NCBI GenBank assembly: GCA_964035015.1
Contig: OZ036014.1
Span: forward strand, 419,501 to 483,500
DNA from: Corallium rubrum
Lineage: Eukaryota; Cnidaria; Anthozoa; Scleralcyonacea; Coralliidae
DNA length: 64,000 nucleotides
Direction: 5' to 3'
Part shown: piece by piece, positions 29,864-40,942 of the stretch
How positions within the stretch are numbered: the stretch's first letter is position 1
How the letters are laid out: each line of letters begins with the position of its first letter
Notes under the pieces: generated by a model
Told to the model about the DNA's origin: nothing
The model's input: only the letters and a program-made list of their open reading frames with translations
The model's database searches: none
Made by a program: the position numbers and the translations under genes

Positions 29864-32800
29864 GTACTAGTTTGTATCTTTTATTATAAGAGTAGCCTGC
29901 GTATACAAGTAGTCATTGTAGTGTACCACATTTGGCAGCTTGGTGTTTGACGTTCGTCAAGCTTAAACACTCAGAAAATGTTTCTAACAGGGATTATTTT
30001 AACGTGCAGTGATAACCAATTTGTGCAGTGTTAAATGAGATTTGTGCAGTGATAAGCGCAATTTTGTGCAGTGATAAATTGTTCTTTAATATTTAAGAAC
30101 GGGTGTTATTCGTGAAAGGATTGCATCAGAAATTATGTTCAAAGGCACAGTATACATACCATATTCCAACTTCAAAAACTCATTAATAATTCATGAGGAA
30201 AACACAAAAGAAAATCATGACCGTATCGTATCTTTATATGTGATAAAGATTTCTCCTGATTTACATAAACTTTAGCTTTGATTTTCTCGGCTTAGACAAG
30301 GTTATTTTTCAAACTAACTCCGCCAATCAACTTACCAAGTGGTTCGTTTTTGAAGCCGTATAATAAACTCGCAGTTCGTGTTTTATCAGATATAAAAACA
30401 CTCGGCTTCGCCTCGTGTCTTTATATCTGATAAAACACTCCTGCTCGTTTATTATACAGTACATATACTATATTTAATATCAATATTTAAATTAGCAAAT
30501 ACACAAATAAGACGATAAGTTAAAGGACCCTGGTCCTGGTCCACTATCTCCTGATAACGTTAAGCGTACCATAAACTAACAGCCTTATGCCCTTAATTTC
30601 AACTTTCAAGATACATGAGTTACTATAGCAGGCCCTATCGCCCTAATTAACAAAACGCTAGTGTTCTTACTATTTAGCCAGACTACCCAACGGTGCCAAC
30701 CAGCCAACCCCACATAACAATGAGTCTGTGCCCGTGTGCTACTGTCTGCGAAAGGAATTAATCATTAAAAATTGGGAAAAGGAGGGCCGCTTATGTATAA
30801 TATGACAGTATGACTAGTTGATTCAGTTACTGACGAGCTACCGAGCTACTCAGTGCTCCATCGCGGTTTAACGTGCTACTGAAGTTAGATTTTAAGTAAA
30901 ATTCATAGTCATATGTGCTCCTAAGCGGTAGCGTTATATGTATATGAGACGTAGATATGTAAGAGATAAAGCCCGAGAACGAGGGCTGTATGCTATATAC
31001 AGCCCCGAGGACGCGAAGCGTCCGAGGGCTGTATATCGCATACAGCCCGACGTTCGAGGGATTTATCTGACTTAATTTATTATTGAGGAGGTTTTCCAAC
31101 AAAGTTTTGTCTTTTTTTCTACCTTGGACAAAGATTTTCCTAGTTTTTTTCTTCATTTCTTATCTAATTAGTATTCAAGGGCTGTATGCTATATACAGCC
31201 CGCGGTACATCAAAGAAAACCGACTCAATAATAAATTAAGTGATGTTAATATCCACATCTTGCGAATCACATTTAACTCTATCCAAGCCTCAGTAGCTAA
31301 TGGTCAGAGCGTCTAACTGGTCAACAGAGGTTTGCTGGTTCGATCCTAGCTGCATGGGGCTCAGCAACATTTTCTCAGTATTTGAGCTTGAAGTTTGTCA
31401 AATGTCTGGTACTAACTATATATATAGCTTTTGTTAATACGAGTCTGACTTTTCCTTTTCAGTTTGTTGCTCACCGGTTCACTCAGAAGCTACTCAACAC
31501 GGTGATCAATTGTGATGTTCCTGAATGGTTCCGAAAAACCGTTTTTCACTGCCTAACACTTTTCACTGCGTACACTGTACTGTTCCCAATTTTTGCTGTC
31601 ATTTACGTCGCCTTCCCAAATCACAAGATTTCCAAATGGATGAGAACGCCGTATTTGAAGTTTACCAGTCATGTGTCTCAGTTCACAGTTTTCCTCGGTC
31701 TTTTGGTGGCATCATCGCTTAGAGATAGCCATGAGCCGAGTATAGTAGGTGAGTTGAAGTCGAGGTACGACGAGATCGTAGTCGTCTCTACACCGTCCCC
31801 CGAATGCCTCAATCATCAATAAACCGAACCTGGAACTCTCACTTGACGAATAAAATAGTCTGGCGTTAGACAAAGTAAAATAGTCTGGTCAAGACAGAGT
31901 AAAATAGTCTGGTGTTAGCCAGAGTAAAATAGTCCGGTGTTAAATAAAGTAAAATAGTCTGGCGTTGGACAGAGTAAAATAGTCTGGTGTTAGCCAGAGT
32001 AAAATAGTCCGGTGTTAGATAAAGTAAAATAGTCTGGCGTTGGACAGAGTAAAATAGTCTGGTGTTAGACAGAGTAAAATAGTCTGGTGTTAGACAAAAT
32101 AAAATAGTCTGGTGTTTGACAGAGTAAAATACTCTGGTGTTAGACAGTAAAATAGTCTGGCGTTAGACAGAGTAAAATAGTCTGGTGTTAGACAGAGTAA
32201 AATAGTCTGGTGTTAGACAGAGTAAAATAGTCTGGTGTTAGACAGAGTAAAATAGTCTGGTGTTAGACAGAGTAAAATAGTCTGGTGTTAGACAGAGTAA
32301 AATAGTCTGGTGTTAGACAGAGTAAAATAGTCTGGTGTTAGATAAAGTAAAATAGTCTGGCGTTGGACAGAGTAAAATAGTCTGGTGTTAGACAGAGTAA
32401 AATAGTCCGGTGTTAGATAAAGTAAAATAGTCTGGCGTTGGACAGAGTAAAATAGTCTGGTGTTAGACAGAGTAAAATAGTCTGGTGTTAGACAAAATAA
32501 AATAGTCTGGTGATTGACAGAGTAAAATACTCTGGTGTTAGACAGCAAAATTGTCTGGCGTTAGACAGAGTAAAATAGTCTGGCGTTAGACAGAGTAAAA
32601 TAGTCTGGTGTTAGACAGAGTAAAATAGTCTGGTGTTAGATAAAGTAAAATAGTCTGTTGTTAGACAGAGTAATATAGAGTGGTATTAAACCATATTCTT
32701 GGTGTAGGTCAAACGGTTGTTTCATTGCCTTGCAAGTTACAAATCACTACGATTTCTCAAACTTGTGTTCTTTTCTTTTCTTAAGAGTACTTGATTTTCG

Positions 32801-35800
32801 CCTACATCGTTGGAATGACAGTTCAAGAAACTCGCGAGATGTGGAGACACCGACCTCGAAAGACTTACTTCTTCAAATGGTGGAACTGTGTCACCTCTCT
32901 CATGCTTGTACTGTTTATTTCCTCTGGCCTATTTTGGCTTTCGGGATTCGCTATTACGGGTGGATGGTCGGCTGCAAATTTTATGAGCTGGAAAGAGAAA
33001 ACCGGTCACCGACTACTTCTCTTGGGAAACAGTTGCTTCTCGCTTGGTTCTGTTCTTAGCATTTTTCATTTGAGCGATACTTGGCAAGTGAACAAGACAC
33101 TGGGTCCCTTACAGCATTCAATGTATCGTATGTTCAGAGATATCATGAAATTCCTGACGATATTTCTGGGTGTTTTTCTGGCATTTACTCTGGGAATAAG
33201 AAATCTTTACTCGTACTACCGAAGCATACAGCGGATGAATCACAAAAACGAGAACATTAAGGACACTGAAGCCGACAGACAACTGACGACGTAAGTTAAT
33301 TCGTAGACATAGAAAATAAACCTCAATAGCGTATATATACACTACGCATTTGTATTTTTAAACCGTCTCTGTAAATCATCCTCTTTTTAACTCCTCTCGA
33401 ATAAACCCACCCCTCTAATAACAAGCCTCCTCTCTAATAAGCCCCTCTTTAGTAAGTCCCCTCTTTAGTAAGTCCCCTCTCTAATAAGCCCGTCTCTAAT
33501 AAGCCACCTCTCTAATAAGCACCCCTCTCTAATAAGCACCCTGTCTAATAAGCACCCTCTCTAATACGCCACCTCTCTAATAAGCCCCCTCTCTAATACG
33601 CCAATTCTCTAATAAGCCCCGTCTCTAATACGCCACCTCTCTAATAAGCCATCTCTAATAAGCCAACTCTCTAATAAGCCCCCTCTCTAATAAGCACCCT
33701 CTCTAATACGCCACCTCTCTAATAAGCCCCCTCTCTAATACGCCAACTCTCTAATAAGCCCCCTCTCTAATACGCCAACTCTCTAATAAGCCACCTCTCT
33801 AATAAGCCAACTCTCTAACAAGCCACCTCTCTAATAAGCCACCTCCCTAATAAGCCCTGTCTCTAATAAGCCACCTCCCTAATAAGCCCTGTCTCTAATA
33901 AGCCCCCTCTCTAATAAGCCCCCTCTCTAATAAGCCCCCTGTCTAATAAGCCACCTCTAATAAGCCCCCTCTCTAATAAGCCAACTCTCTAATAAGCCAC
34001 CTCTCTAATAAGCCACCTCTCTAATAAGCCACCTCTCTAATAAGCCCCCTCTCTAATAAGCCACATCTCTAATAAGCCACCTCTCTAATAAGCCACCTCT
34101 CTAATAAGCACCCCTCCCTAATAAGCCAACTCTCTAATAAGCCACCTCTCTAATAAGCCAACTCTCTAATAAGCCACCTCTTTAAAAAGCCCCCCTCTCT
34201 AATAAGCACCTCTCTAATATGCCACCTCTCTAATAAGCACCCCTCTCTAATAAGCCACCTCTCTAATAAGCACCCCTCTCTAATAAGCACCTCTCTAATA
34301 AGCCCCCTCTCTAATAAGCCACCTCTCTAATAAGCCACCTCTAATAAGCCCCCTCTCTAATAACCCCCCATCTCTAATAAGCACCCCTCTCTAATAAGCC
34401 ACCTCTCTAATAAGCCACCTCTCTAATAAGCCCCCTCTCTAATAAGCCCCTCTCTAATAAGCTCCCCTCTCTAATAAGCCCCTCTCTAATAAGCTCCCCT
34501 CTCTAATAAGCCCCCTCTCTAATAAGCCCCCTCTCTAATAAGCCCCTCTCTAATAAGCCCCCTCTCTAATAAGCCCCCCTTCTAATAATCCTCCTCTCCA
34601 ATAAGCCCCCTCTCTAATAAGCCACATTCTAACAGGCCACCTCTCTAATAACTCCCCATCTCTAATAAGCACCCCTCTCTAATAAGCCACCTCTCTAATA
34701 AGCCCCGTCTCTAATAAGCCCCCTCTCTAATAAGCCACCTCTCTAATAAGCCCCCTCTCTAATAAGCCACCTCTCTAATAAGCCCCTCTCTAATAAGCCC
34801 CCTCTCTAATAAGCCCCCTCTAATAAGCCCCCTCTCTAATAAGCCCCCTCTCTAATAACCCCCCCCCATCTCTAATAAGCACCCCTCTCTAATAAGCCAC
34901 CTCTCTAATAAGCCAACTCTCTAATACGCCACCTCTTTAAAAAGCCCCCCTCTCTAATAAGCACCTCTCTAATATGCCACATCTCTAATAAGCACCCCTC
35001 TCTAATAAGCACCCCTCTCTAATAAGCCACCTCTCTAATAAGCACCCCTCTCTAATAAGCACCTCTCTAATAAGCAGCCCTCTCTAATAAGCCCCATCTC
35101 TAATAAGCACCCGTCTCTAATAAGCCACCTCCCTAATAAGCCCCCTCTCAAAAATTATACCTCTCGGCTTTTCACAACCAATATTGTTTTTCAGTTTTTG
35201 GAATGCAATGGCGACTATGTTCTGGGCGTTATTCGATAAGGTAGATCTGGAAGTGTTCAATACTAATGACGACAGTTTAGCGATCACCCAAACCACAGGA
35301 AGGCTAATGTTTGCCTTGTTTAATATCTGCGCTGTCCTTGTGGGAATAAATACACTCATAGCTATGATGAACAATTCCTACGAATATGTTGCGGTAAGTG
35401 ATTAGTTAGACTATGTGCGCACGATGTCGTTTCCAAGCGTTTTTATTTGGAAAGCGTTTCAAAAAGCAACGTTTTTACGCTGCCGTGTTCACATGAAAAC
35501 GAATCAAACGAAAAGGTTCTTATGACTGCGTTTTCAACTGTGTTTATAAAATAAGGTGTCCTCTACGCACGCTCTGATTGGTTGGGCTCCGTGCATTTAT
35601 AAGAGAACAGAGATCATAAATGACGTAAAATGACGTAGAATGGCGTCAGCTGGCTGGAAAAGCCCGCCAAATTCCTAAACTACCTCACTTTTAGTTTGAT
35701 TTTTCCTCTTCTTATTTTATAAAACATAAAGCTCCTGTGCATATGTACTCTTATAAAGGCACGTTTGACGTCATTTGAACACGAAAGAAGTGTAAAGGCA

Positions 35801-38800
35801 CTCGGCCTCTACTCAACTTCTTTCGTGTTCAAATGACGTCAAACGTGCATGCCTTTATAAGAGTACATATGCACGGAGCTTTATGTTTTATTTGATAAAT
35901 ATACGTATTCGTTAAAAATCAAGCAGCTGATCATTATTAGGATGTTATATTTCTCTATTATTTAGCAAAACGAAGACAGCAGTTGGAAGTTCAGTAGAAC
36001 TCGAATGTGGTTGGAATTCATTGAGCAAGGGAATTGTCTGCCGCCTCCGTATAACATTATAATCCCCAATCCCCGGTGGATCAAGCGAGTAAGTTTTTGC
36101 TCGTTTATAATATATTACTTTCATGCAGCATGCCAGAACTTCTATTTAACACCTTGACTGACTACCAGGGGTCTTCCTGGACGAGTAAAATCGTCTGGCG
36201 TCAGCCAGAGCAAAATACTAAAAGTGCGTCAACGAGTCAAGGGGTTAAAGTAATTAATTTTATTTGACCGAAGGTCCCCTTAAACCCTTTCGCGACTGTA
36301 TATCGTTTCTTTTGGAACGATGCTTCCTTTAGTATTTTACTCTGGCTTAGGGAGTAATTACATGGACCGAGCTAGCCCGGTTAGCCGGGATGAGCAATTA
36401 TCAAGTAAATAAGGGCAAAGTTACGGTAGTTTTACTTCAGTTTTACACTAATTAGTCTAATAATTATGTCGACGCAATCTTTTGTAAGCCCATCGTTTTA
36501 ATAAAAAGATTGTTATATTATTATTATTATAGTCTTAGCTAACCCATGAAAGCGTCTTCACGAAGACTAATTAGTTTATTAAGTCTTCGCTATATATGAT
36601 CACGAAATACACGAACAACGTTTTGATGTTCTATTTCAGTTCTTTTCAGCACTATTTATTTACACAGTCATGCAATAAACGAACGCATATCGAAGCGAGT
36701 TCAACAGTTTTTCAGCCCGGTTTGCCGGGATGAAAACGATTACATGGATTTTCATCCCGGCAAACCGGGCTAGCCCGCTTGCCATGTTAATGGACCGGGC
36801 TAGCCCGCTTTGTATATAAAACGCATGTTGTTTTAACATTTCGATTACATGGCAAGCGGGCTAGCCCGGTTTGCCGGGATCCCGGTTGTCGCAACCGGGT
36901 TAAGCGGGATGAAAATGTCCATGTAATCTTTTTCATCCCGGCAAACTGGGCTGAAAAACTGTTGAACTCGCTTCGATACGCGTTCGTTTGCTTGGCTGTG
37001 TGAATAAATAGTGCTGAAAGGAACTGAAATAGAACATCAACGTTGTTTGTGTGTTTAGTGATCAAAGCGAAGACTTAATAAATTAATTAGTCTTTGTGAA
37101 GACGTTTTCCTGGGTTAGCTAAGTCTTACAGTTGATTTCACATTACTTTACCGCCGTGTGTTACGAAGTTCGTTGGCAAGTTCCGAAGTTCGTTCGGAAG
37201 TACGTTGCCAAGGTTGGAAAATTATCCAATCATAACGAGTTTTGATCGACAGCTCGCAATTTGATTGGATAATTTTTCAACCTTGGCAACGTAATTCCGA
37301 AATTCCGAACGAACTTCCGAACGAACTTCCGAACTTCCCAACGAACTTCGCAACACACGGCGGTAAAGTAATGTGAAATCAACTGTAACAATCTTTTTAT
37401 TAACGATGGGCTTACAAAATAAATAATAGACTAATTAGTGTAAAACTGAAGTAAAACTAACGTAACTTTGCCCTTGTTTACTTGATAATTGCGAATTTCG
37501 GCCTGAAATCATCCCGGCTTACCGGGCTAGCCCGCTCCATATAATCGTTTCGTAAACTCATCCCGGTTAACCGGGCCAGCCCAGTCCATGTAATCGCCCC
37601 TTTAATCGAAATGTTAAAAAAACATGCGTTTTATATATAAAGCGGGCCAGCCCGGTCGATGTAATCGCCCCCTAAAATGGGCCCCCTTAATCCCTAGCTA
37701 AAAAGAGACTTAGGGGGCGATTACATGGACCGGGCTGGTCCGGTTAACCGGGCTAGGGTTGGTTAACCGGGCTCGCCCGCTTTATATATCAAACGCATGT
37801 TGTTTTAACGACATTTCGATTACATGGCAAGCGGGCTGGCTCGGTTTGTCGGGTTCCCGGTTGTCGCAACCGGGCTAGCCCGGTTAAGCGGGATGAAAAT
37901 GTCCATGTAATCGTTTTCATCCCGGAAAACCAGGCTGAAAAACTGTTGAACTCGCTTCGATACGCGTTCGTTTGCTTGACTGTGTGAATAAATAGTGCTA
38001 AAATTTAATCAATTAATTAGTCTTCGCGAAGACGATTTCGTGGATTATAACAATCTTTTTATTAAGGATGGGGCGGCTTACAAAATAAATAATAGACTAA
38101 TTATATGTAAATATATAGTATAAAATTGAAATAAAACTAACGTAGGGAGGCAGCACACTATTCTTGCCCAGTCCTTTTGGTAGTGGAGGGGGATGGTTTG
38201 GAACTCCGCAAAAGTCACTGTCCATGTTTTTGTTCAGTTTGTCTAATTTCATGCTCACTGAACGAGTGAACGTATTGTATTTTGTGTATAATGAAGCAGT
38301 CATCCAATAGCAACGTTTGGGTTTCATTAGTGTAGTCCTTCGTCGTCTCGTCTTGTAAGTCCATCGTCACATGTCCACCCAACATGAACACAATAACATG
38401 AACATATATTGCATAATCTTGAAAGACAATGCAGCTACCAAACCATCATCTCCACTAACTATGGTCTGTTACAAGTCATATATACTCAATCCCAGGGTTC
38501 ATTTGTAAAATTATCAAAAATTAGGCTTCCCATCGCTTTTGAGGCAGCACTTCACTTGCGATAGTAACTCCTAGTTTACTTGATAATTGCGAATTTCGGC
38601 CTGAAATCATCCCGGCTTACCGGGCTAGCCCGCTCCATGTATAATCGTTTCGTAAACTCATCCCAGTTAACCATGTAATCACACATGTTGACACACCTTT
38701 AGTATCAGGGGCGGATACAGGGGGGTGTGACTGGGTGACTAGTCACCCCCCTTCCCTGCCCCAACCAATACAGGATTATACAGCGATACACTAGCAGCTG

Positions 38801-40541
38801 TTTATACAAATCACAACAGTTACTCGTGTGTAAAACGTGCATAAATTATATTGTATAACAATGCTTATTGATACAGGCCGTAGCTATGGCCTCTCCTTTG
38901 CAATAAGATTGGACATCATGATACGCTAATATCTTGTAAATTTGAAACCCCAATTTTAAAACAGTAAGAATCACGACTATATAGACGTAATGTATACAAT
39001 TTCAATCTGAAATCTGAATATATATAGTAATTTTGGAACATAAACGTATAAAACATATCCCCATGAGTCCACGACAATGGCGACATATGGTGTATTCATA
39101 TATGAATACACCACATATTTGGGTATTTTGTTTGGTAATTTACATCCTTCAAAACTCAAAATGCAGGAAATGCTATTTCAGAGACTCTAAAATTCAAAAT
39201 TTTTCCGGGGGGCCATGCCCCCGGACCCCCCTGGAAATTTATCGCATCTTCGGCGCTCCCCTGCCCCCACGTAGTAAGTCAGGTTGGTAGTAAGTATTAC
39301 CCAGACGATTTTACTCGTTAAGGGAAGACCCCTGGTATATACACAGGGAGCCCATCTTAATGGCAGAGCGTGGGCACCCTGTGGCACACTCGATCGTGGT
39401 GTGTTTAGGAAAATAATAAAGGGATGAAACACGAATTCTTCCTTGTTTTGAAACATCGTTTTAAGCGCCTATAGGTATTAAAATTGTAAGACAATTGAGC
39501 GAAGTAGTTGTGATAATGATTCATTTATCAAAATATAATCAAAATGAGGCAACATCTCACCTTTTAGCCGTGATTTTGCAGCTAAATTACATATCGTATT
39601 TTCGAGAGATGTGTTCCGCAAGTAGCTAGGACACTACATCATCGTTGACACTTCGGATAGCTACGAAATCCTACGATAAGCTTTTCGGATAAAGCGGAAA
39701 GTCTCAGGATTATTGATTTATTGCACATTGATCTGACTCTGAGTTTCAGTAGGTTTCAGTATTCCAACGGTGGCTCCCGACGATACGAGATGTCCTGGCT
39801 ACTTGCGGAACACATCATTCTACGTTGAACGTTTGGTGTTTCATCCCTTATATTTTTTCCTCTCCCTCCCCCCCTTTCCCCCCGTTTTTCCCTTTTTTCC
39901 GCCTTTTTCCCGCTTCCGGTAACCGTTTTTCGTTTTTTTAAATCCCCCTGCCACAGTCCCCCGCGCGTCTTTCGAGTCTGCCACAAGGTGCCCACGCGCT
40001 GCCAAGATGGGCTCCCTGTGGTATATATAGTCAAGGAATTAAGGCAGGTTTCCATTCAGGAATTTTTTTCTCAGGACAGGAATGAACATTGAGGAATTAG
40101 TTTCCTTTGTGTTAAAAGAGAATTCACAAAACCAAGCAATTTTCTTGTTCTTTCTTGTTCTGCCCGCTTGACTGCAAAAGTATTGCAATGATTAATTCTT
40201 CATGCATAATTATTCCACCATTTTCTTTTACAGAAACTTAATTGTGCCAAGCCAAAATTTTCTCCGAAACGACAGAACGAGAATGAGGTAATTTACAAGA
40301 ATACAATTTCTTATGTATATTTTGTCTGCTCTTGATACTAATTCTTTAATTTCAGAGACAAGAACATTTAAAAGTGCTCACCGACAGGTATTTAGAACGA
40401 CTTGACGCACAAGAGAAGCAACGATATTGCACAATGCATGACATGGAAGATTGCAAAGCAGAACTTCTCAATTGCAAAGCAGAACTTCTCAATTGCAAAG
40501 CAGAAATTCTCAAAGCTATTAAAGAATGTATTGAACGAAAG
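29540..40541 (+). CDS. TRPC-type cation channel paralogue lacking the ankyrin domain (TRPC gene 2)
   Basis: Exons 29540-29863, 31463-31748, 32786-33290, 35195-35393, 35966-36088, 40234-40287 and 40356-40541 join in frame, about 559 codons. Present: TRP_2 helices ([20 protein letters not shown]), S1-S6, [10 protein letters not shown] filter, INTLIAMM in S6, TRP box WKFSR, and a C-terminal coiled coil. Exons 2 to 4 copy the phases of gene 1. The ankyrin repeats expected before the TRP_2 region are not found anywhere between 25454 and 29540. An overlapping frame from ATG 29443 (MFSSATYTSPIAISPEDTNK, stop 29611-29613) could be the old N-terminus, put out of frame by a deletion. So the gene is either a young pseudogene, an ankyrin-less channel, or wrongly collapsed in assembly. 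The 3' end is uncertain: the last exon either splices at 40541 or reads on to TAA 40950-40952. Confidence 0.82.
30174..30465 (+). mobile_element. Dispersed foldback element, copy 2
   Basis: Same as 4720-5015: ACTCATTAATAATTCATGAG at the start, the GGCTTCGCC palindrome, and CTCGTTTATTATACAG at the end. It lies in TRPC gene 2 intron 1. Confidence 0.65.
30965..31240. repeat. Foldback with GGGCTGTATGCTATATACAG motifs
   Basis: The CGAGGGCTGTATGCTATATA motif occurs twice and in reverse; the outer arms TTAATTTATTATTGAG and CTCAATAATAAATTAAG pair. It is in TRPC gene 2 intron 1. Confidence 0.55.
31268..31400 (+). mobile_element. tRNA-derived SINE family S, plus strand
   Basis: A-box-like TAGCTAATGGTCAGAGCG, B box GGTTCGATCC, then the tail GGGGCTCAGCAACATTTTCT and CAGTATTTGAGCTTG. 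The tail is shared with 44245-44395 and 63640-63720. It ends 63 nt before TRPC gene 2 exon 2. Confidence 0.7.
31463..31748 (+). CDS. TRPC gene 2 exon 2: S1-S2
   Basis: The acceptor CTTTTCAG precedes [20 protein letters not shown]; the donor is TAG|GTGAGT. 286 nt, ending in phase 1, as in gene 1. Confidence 0.9.
31850..32690 (+). repeat. 25-bp tandem array, about 33 copies, related to the array in TRPC gene 1
   Basis: The unit is TAGTCTGGTG plus TTAGACAGAGTAAAA (25 bp), with higher-order blocks (GGCGTTGGACAG variants recur). The second half matches the TRPC gene 1 array except for one base. It is in TRPC gene 2 intron 2. Confidence 0.93.
32786..33290 (+). CDS. TRPC gene 2 exon 3: S3-S5
   Basis: The acceptor TTTCTTAAG and the donor AC|GTAAGT. 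It encodes [38 protein letters not shown] and GIRNLYSYY. Confidence 0.92.
33365..35155 (+). repeat. 17-bp tandem array, about 100 copies
   Basis: The unit CTCTCTAATAAGCCACC, with length variants of 15-19 bp, fills TRPC gene 2 intron 3 almost completely. Confidence 0.95.
35195..35393 (+). CDS. TRPC gene 2 exon 4: pore and S6
   Basis: 199 nt between TTTTTCAG and [24 protein letters not shown] and [20 protein letters not shown]. It is the source or sister of the fragment at 28968-29126. Confidence 0.92.
35540..35895. repeat. Foldback element with TTTGACGTCATTTGAACACG arms
   Basis: The arms at about 35715-35800 and 35815-35895 pair (AAAGCTC, GTGCATATGTACTCTTATAA, GACGTCATTTGAACACGAAA). It lies in TRPC gene 2 intron 4, between the exons at 35393 and 35966. 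Confidence 0.65.
35966..36088 (+). CDS. TRPC gene 2 exon 5: TRP box
   Basis: 41 codons, [20 protein letters not shown] and [14 protein letters not shown], between TTATTTAG and CGA|GTAAGT. Confidence 0.88.
36345..38040. mobile_element. Nested foldback elements with GATTACATGGACCGGGCTAG ends
   Basis: CCGGGCTAGCCCGGTTAACC-type motifs occur in both orientations many times. The arms at 36410-36610 and 37385-37480 are reverse complements (TTTTACTTCAGTTTTACACT and AAAAAGATTG). A second, partial copy starts at about 37708. Ends near TTAGGGGGCGATTACATGG and its complement suggest a 3-bp TTA/TAA target, as in PIF/Harbinger elements. A fragment recurs at 38570-38690. Confidence 0.65.
37128..37388. mobile_element. 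Foldback MITE family G, copy 3, nested
   Basis: TTACAGTTGATTTCACATTA and CTTTACCGCCGTGTG pair with the complement at 37350-37388; the inside has GAAGTTCG/CGAACTTC repeats and a GGATAATTTTTCAACCTTGG palindrome. It is inserted in the foldback at 36345-38040. Confidence 0.65.
38041..39341. other. Intron sequence of TRPC gene 2 without recognised exon
   Basis: It holds a fragment of the GGGCTAGCCCG foldback (38570-38690), one GCATGCCCCC-family copy (39155-39265) and unique AT-rich DNA. Near 39290 is an isolated copy of the motif from which the 25-bp arrays derive (CCAGACGATTTTACTCGTTA, reversed). Confidence 0.5.
39342..40020. mobile_element. DNA transposon family H, copy 2 (7-bp target duplication)
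   Basis: CACAGGGAGCCCATCTT ends are flanked by GTATATA on both sides (39335-39341 and 40021-40027). Its interior shares GATGTGTTCCGCAAGTAGC-type sequence with copy 1. It ends 213 nt before TRPC gene 2 exon 6. Confidence 0.88.
40234..40287 (+). CDS. TRPC gene 2 exon 6: short linker
   Basis: 18 codons ([18 protein letters not shown]) between CTTTTACAG and GAG|GTAATT, in phase 0 with both neighbours. It corresponds to the short exon 6 of gene 1. Confidence 0.7.
40356..40541 (+). CDS. TRPC gene 2 exon 7: C-terminal coiled coil
   Basis: 62 codons to the possible donor [29 protein letters not shown] is the CIRB-like helix; then come three exact heptads [21 protein letters not shown] encoded by a 21-bp tandem repeat. 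If not spliced at 40541 the frame continues through the ATCC microsatellite (IHPS repeats) to TAA 40950-40952. Confidence 0.72.
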
Positions 40542-40599
40542 GTAACTGGACCATACTCTACGCAGAGCGAGCTTGAATTAGATTTAACATCGTTCTTTC

Positions 40600-40942
40600 G
40601 TTCGTTCCTTCATTCCTCCTTTCCTTCCTGCCCTCCTTTCTTCCTTCCTTCTTTCCTTTTTTCCTTCCTTCATTCTTTCCTTTTTTCCTTCCTTCCTTCA
40701 TTCATCCATCCATCCATCCATCCATCCATCCATTCATCCATCCATCCATCCATCCATCCATCCATCCATCCATCCATCCATCCATCCATCCATCCATCCA
40801 TCCATCCATCCATCCATCCATCCATCCATCCATCCATCCATCCATCCATCCATCCATCCATCCATCCATCCATCCATCCATCCATCCATCCATCCATCCA
40901 TCCATCCATCCATCCATCCATCCATCCATCCATCCATCCATC
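40600..40942 (+). repeat. TTCC then ATCC tetranucleotide microsatellite
   Basis: CTTC/CTTT-rich sequence, then about 60 uninterrupted ATCC units. It is cut by transposon A1, and a short remainder (ATCCACCATCCACCCATCC) is visible on the other side at 47053. Confidence 0.95.

Noticed and set aside
33365..35155. CRISPR array
   Set aside because: No unique spacers; units are contiguous 17-mers in an animal intron.
36345..38040. Bacterial-style terminators or operators in the GC-rich palindromes
   Set aside because: They are repeated transposon arms in an animal intron.
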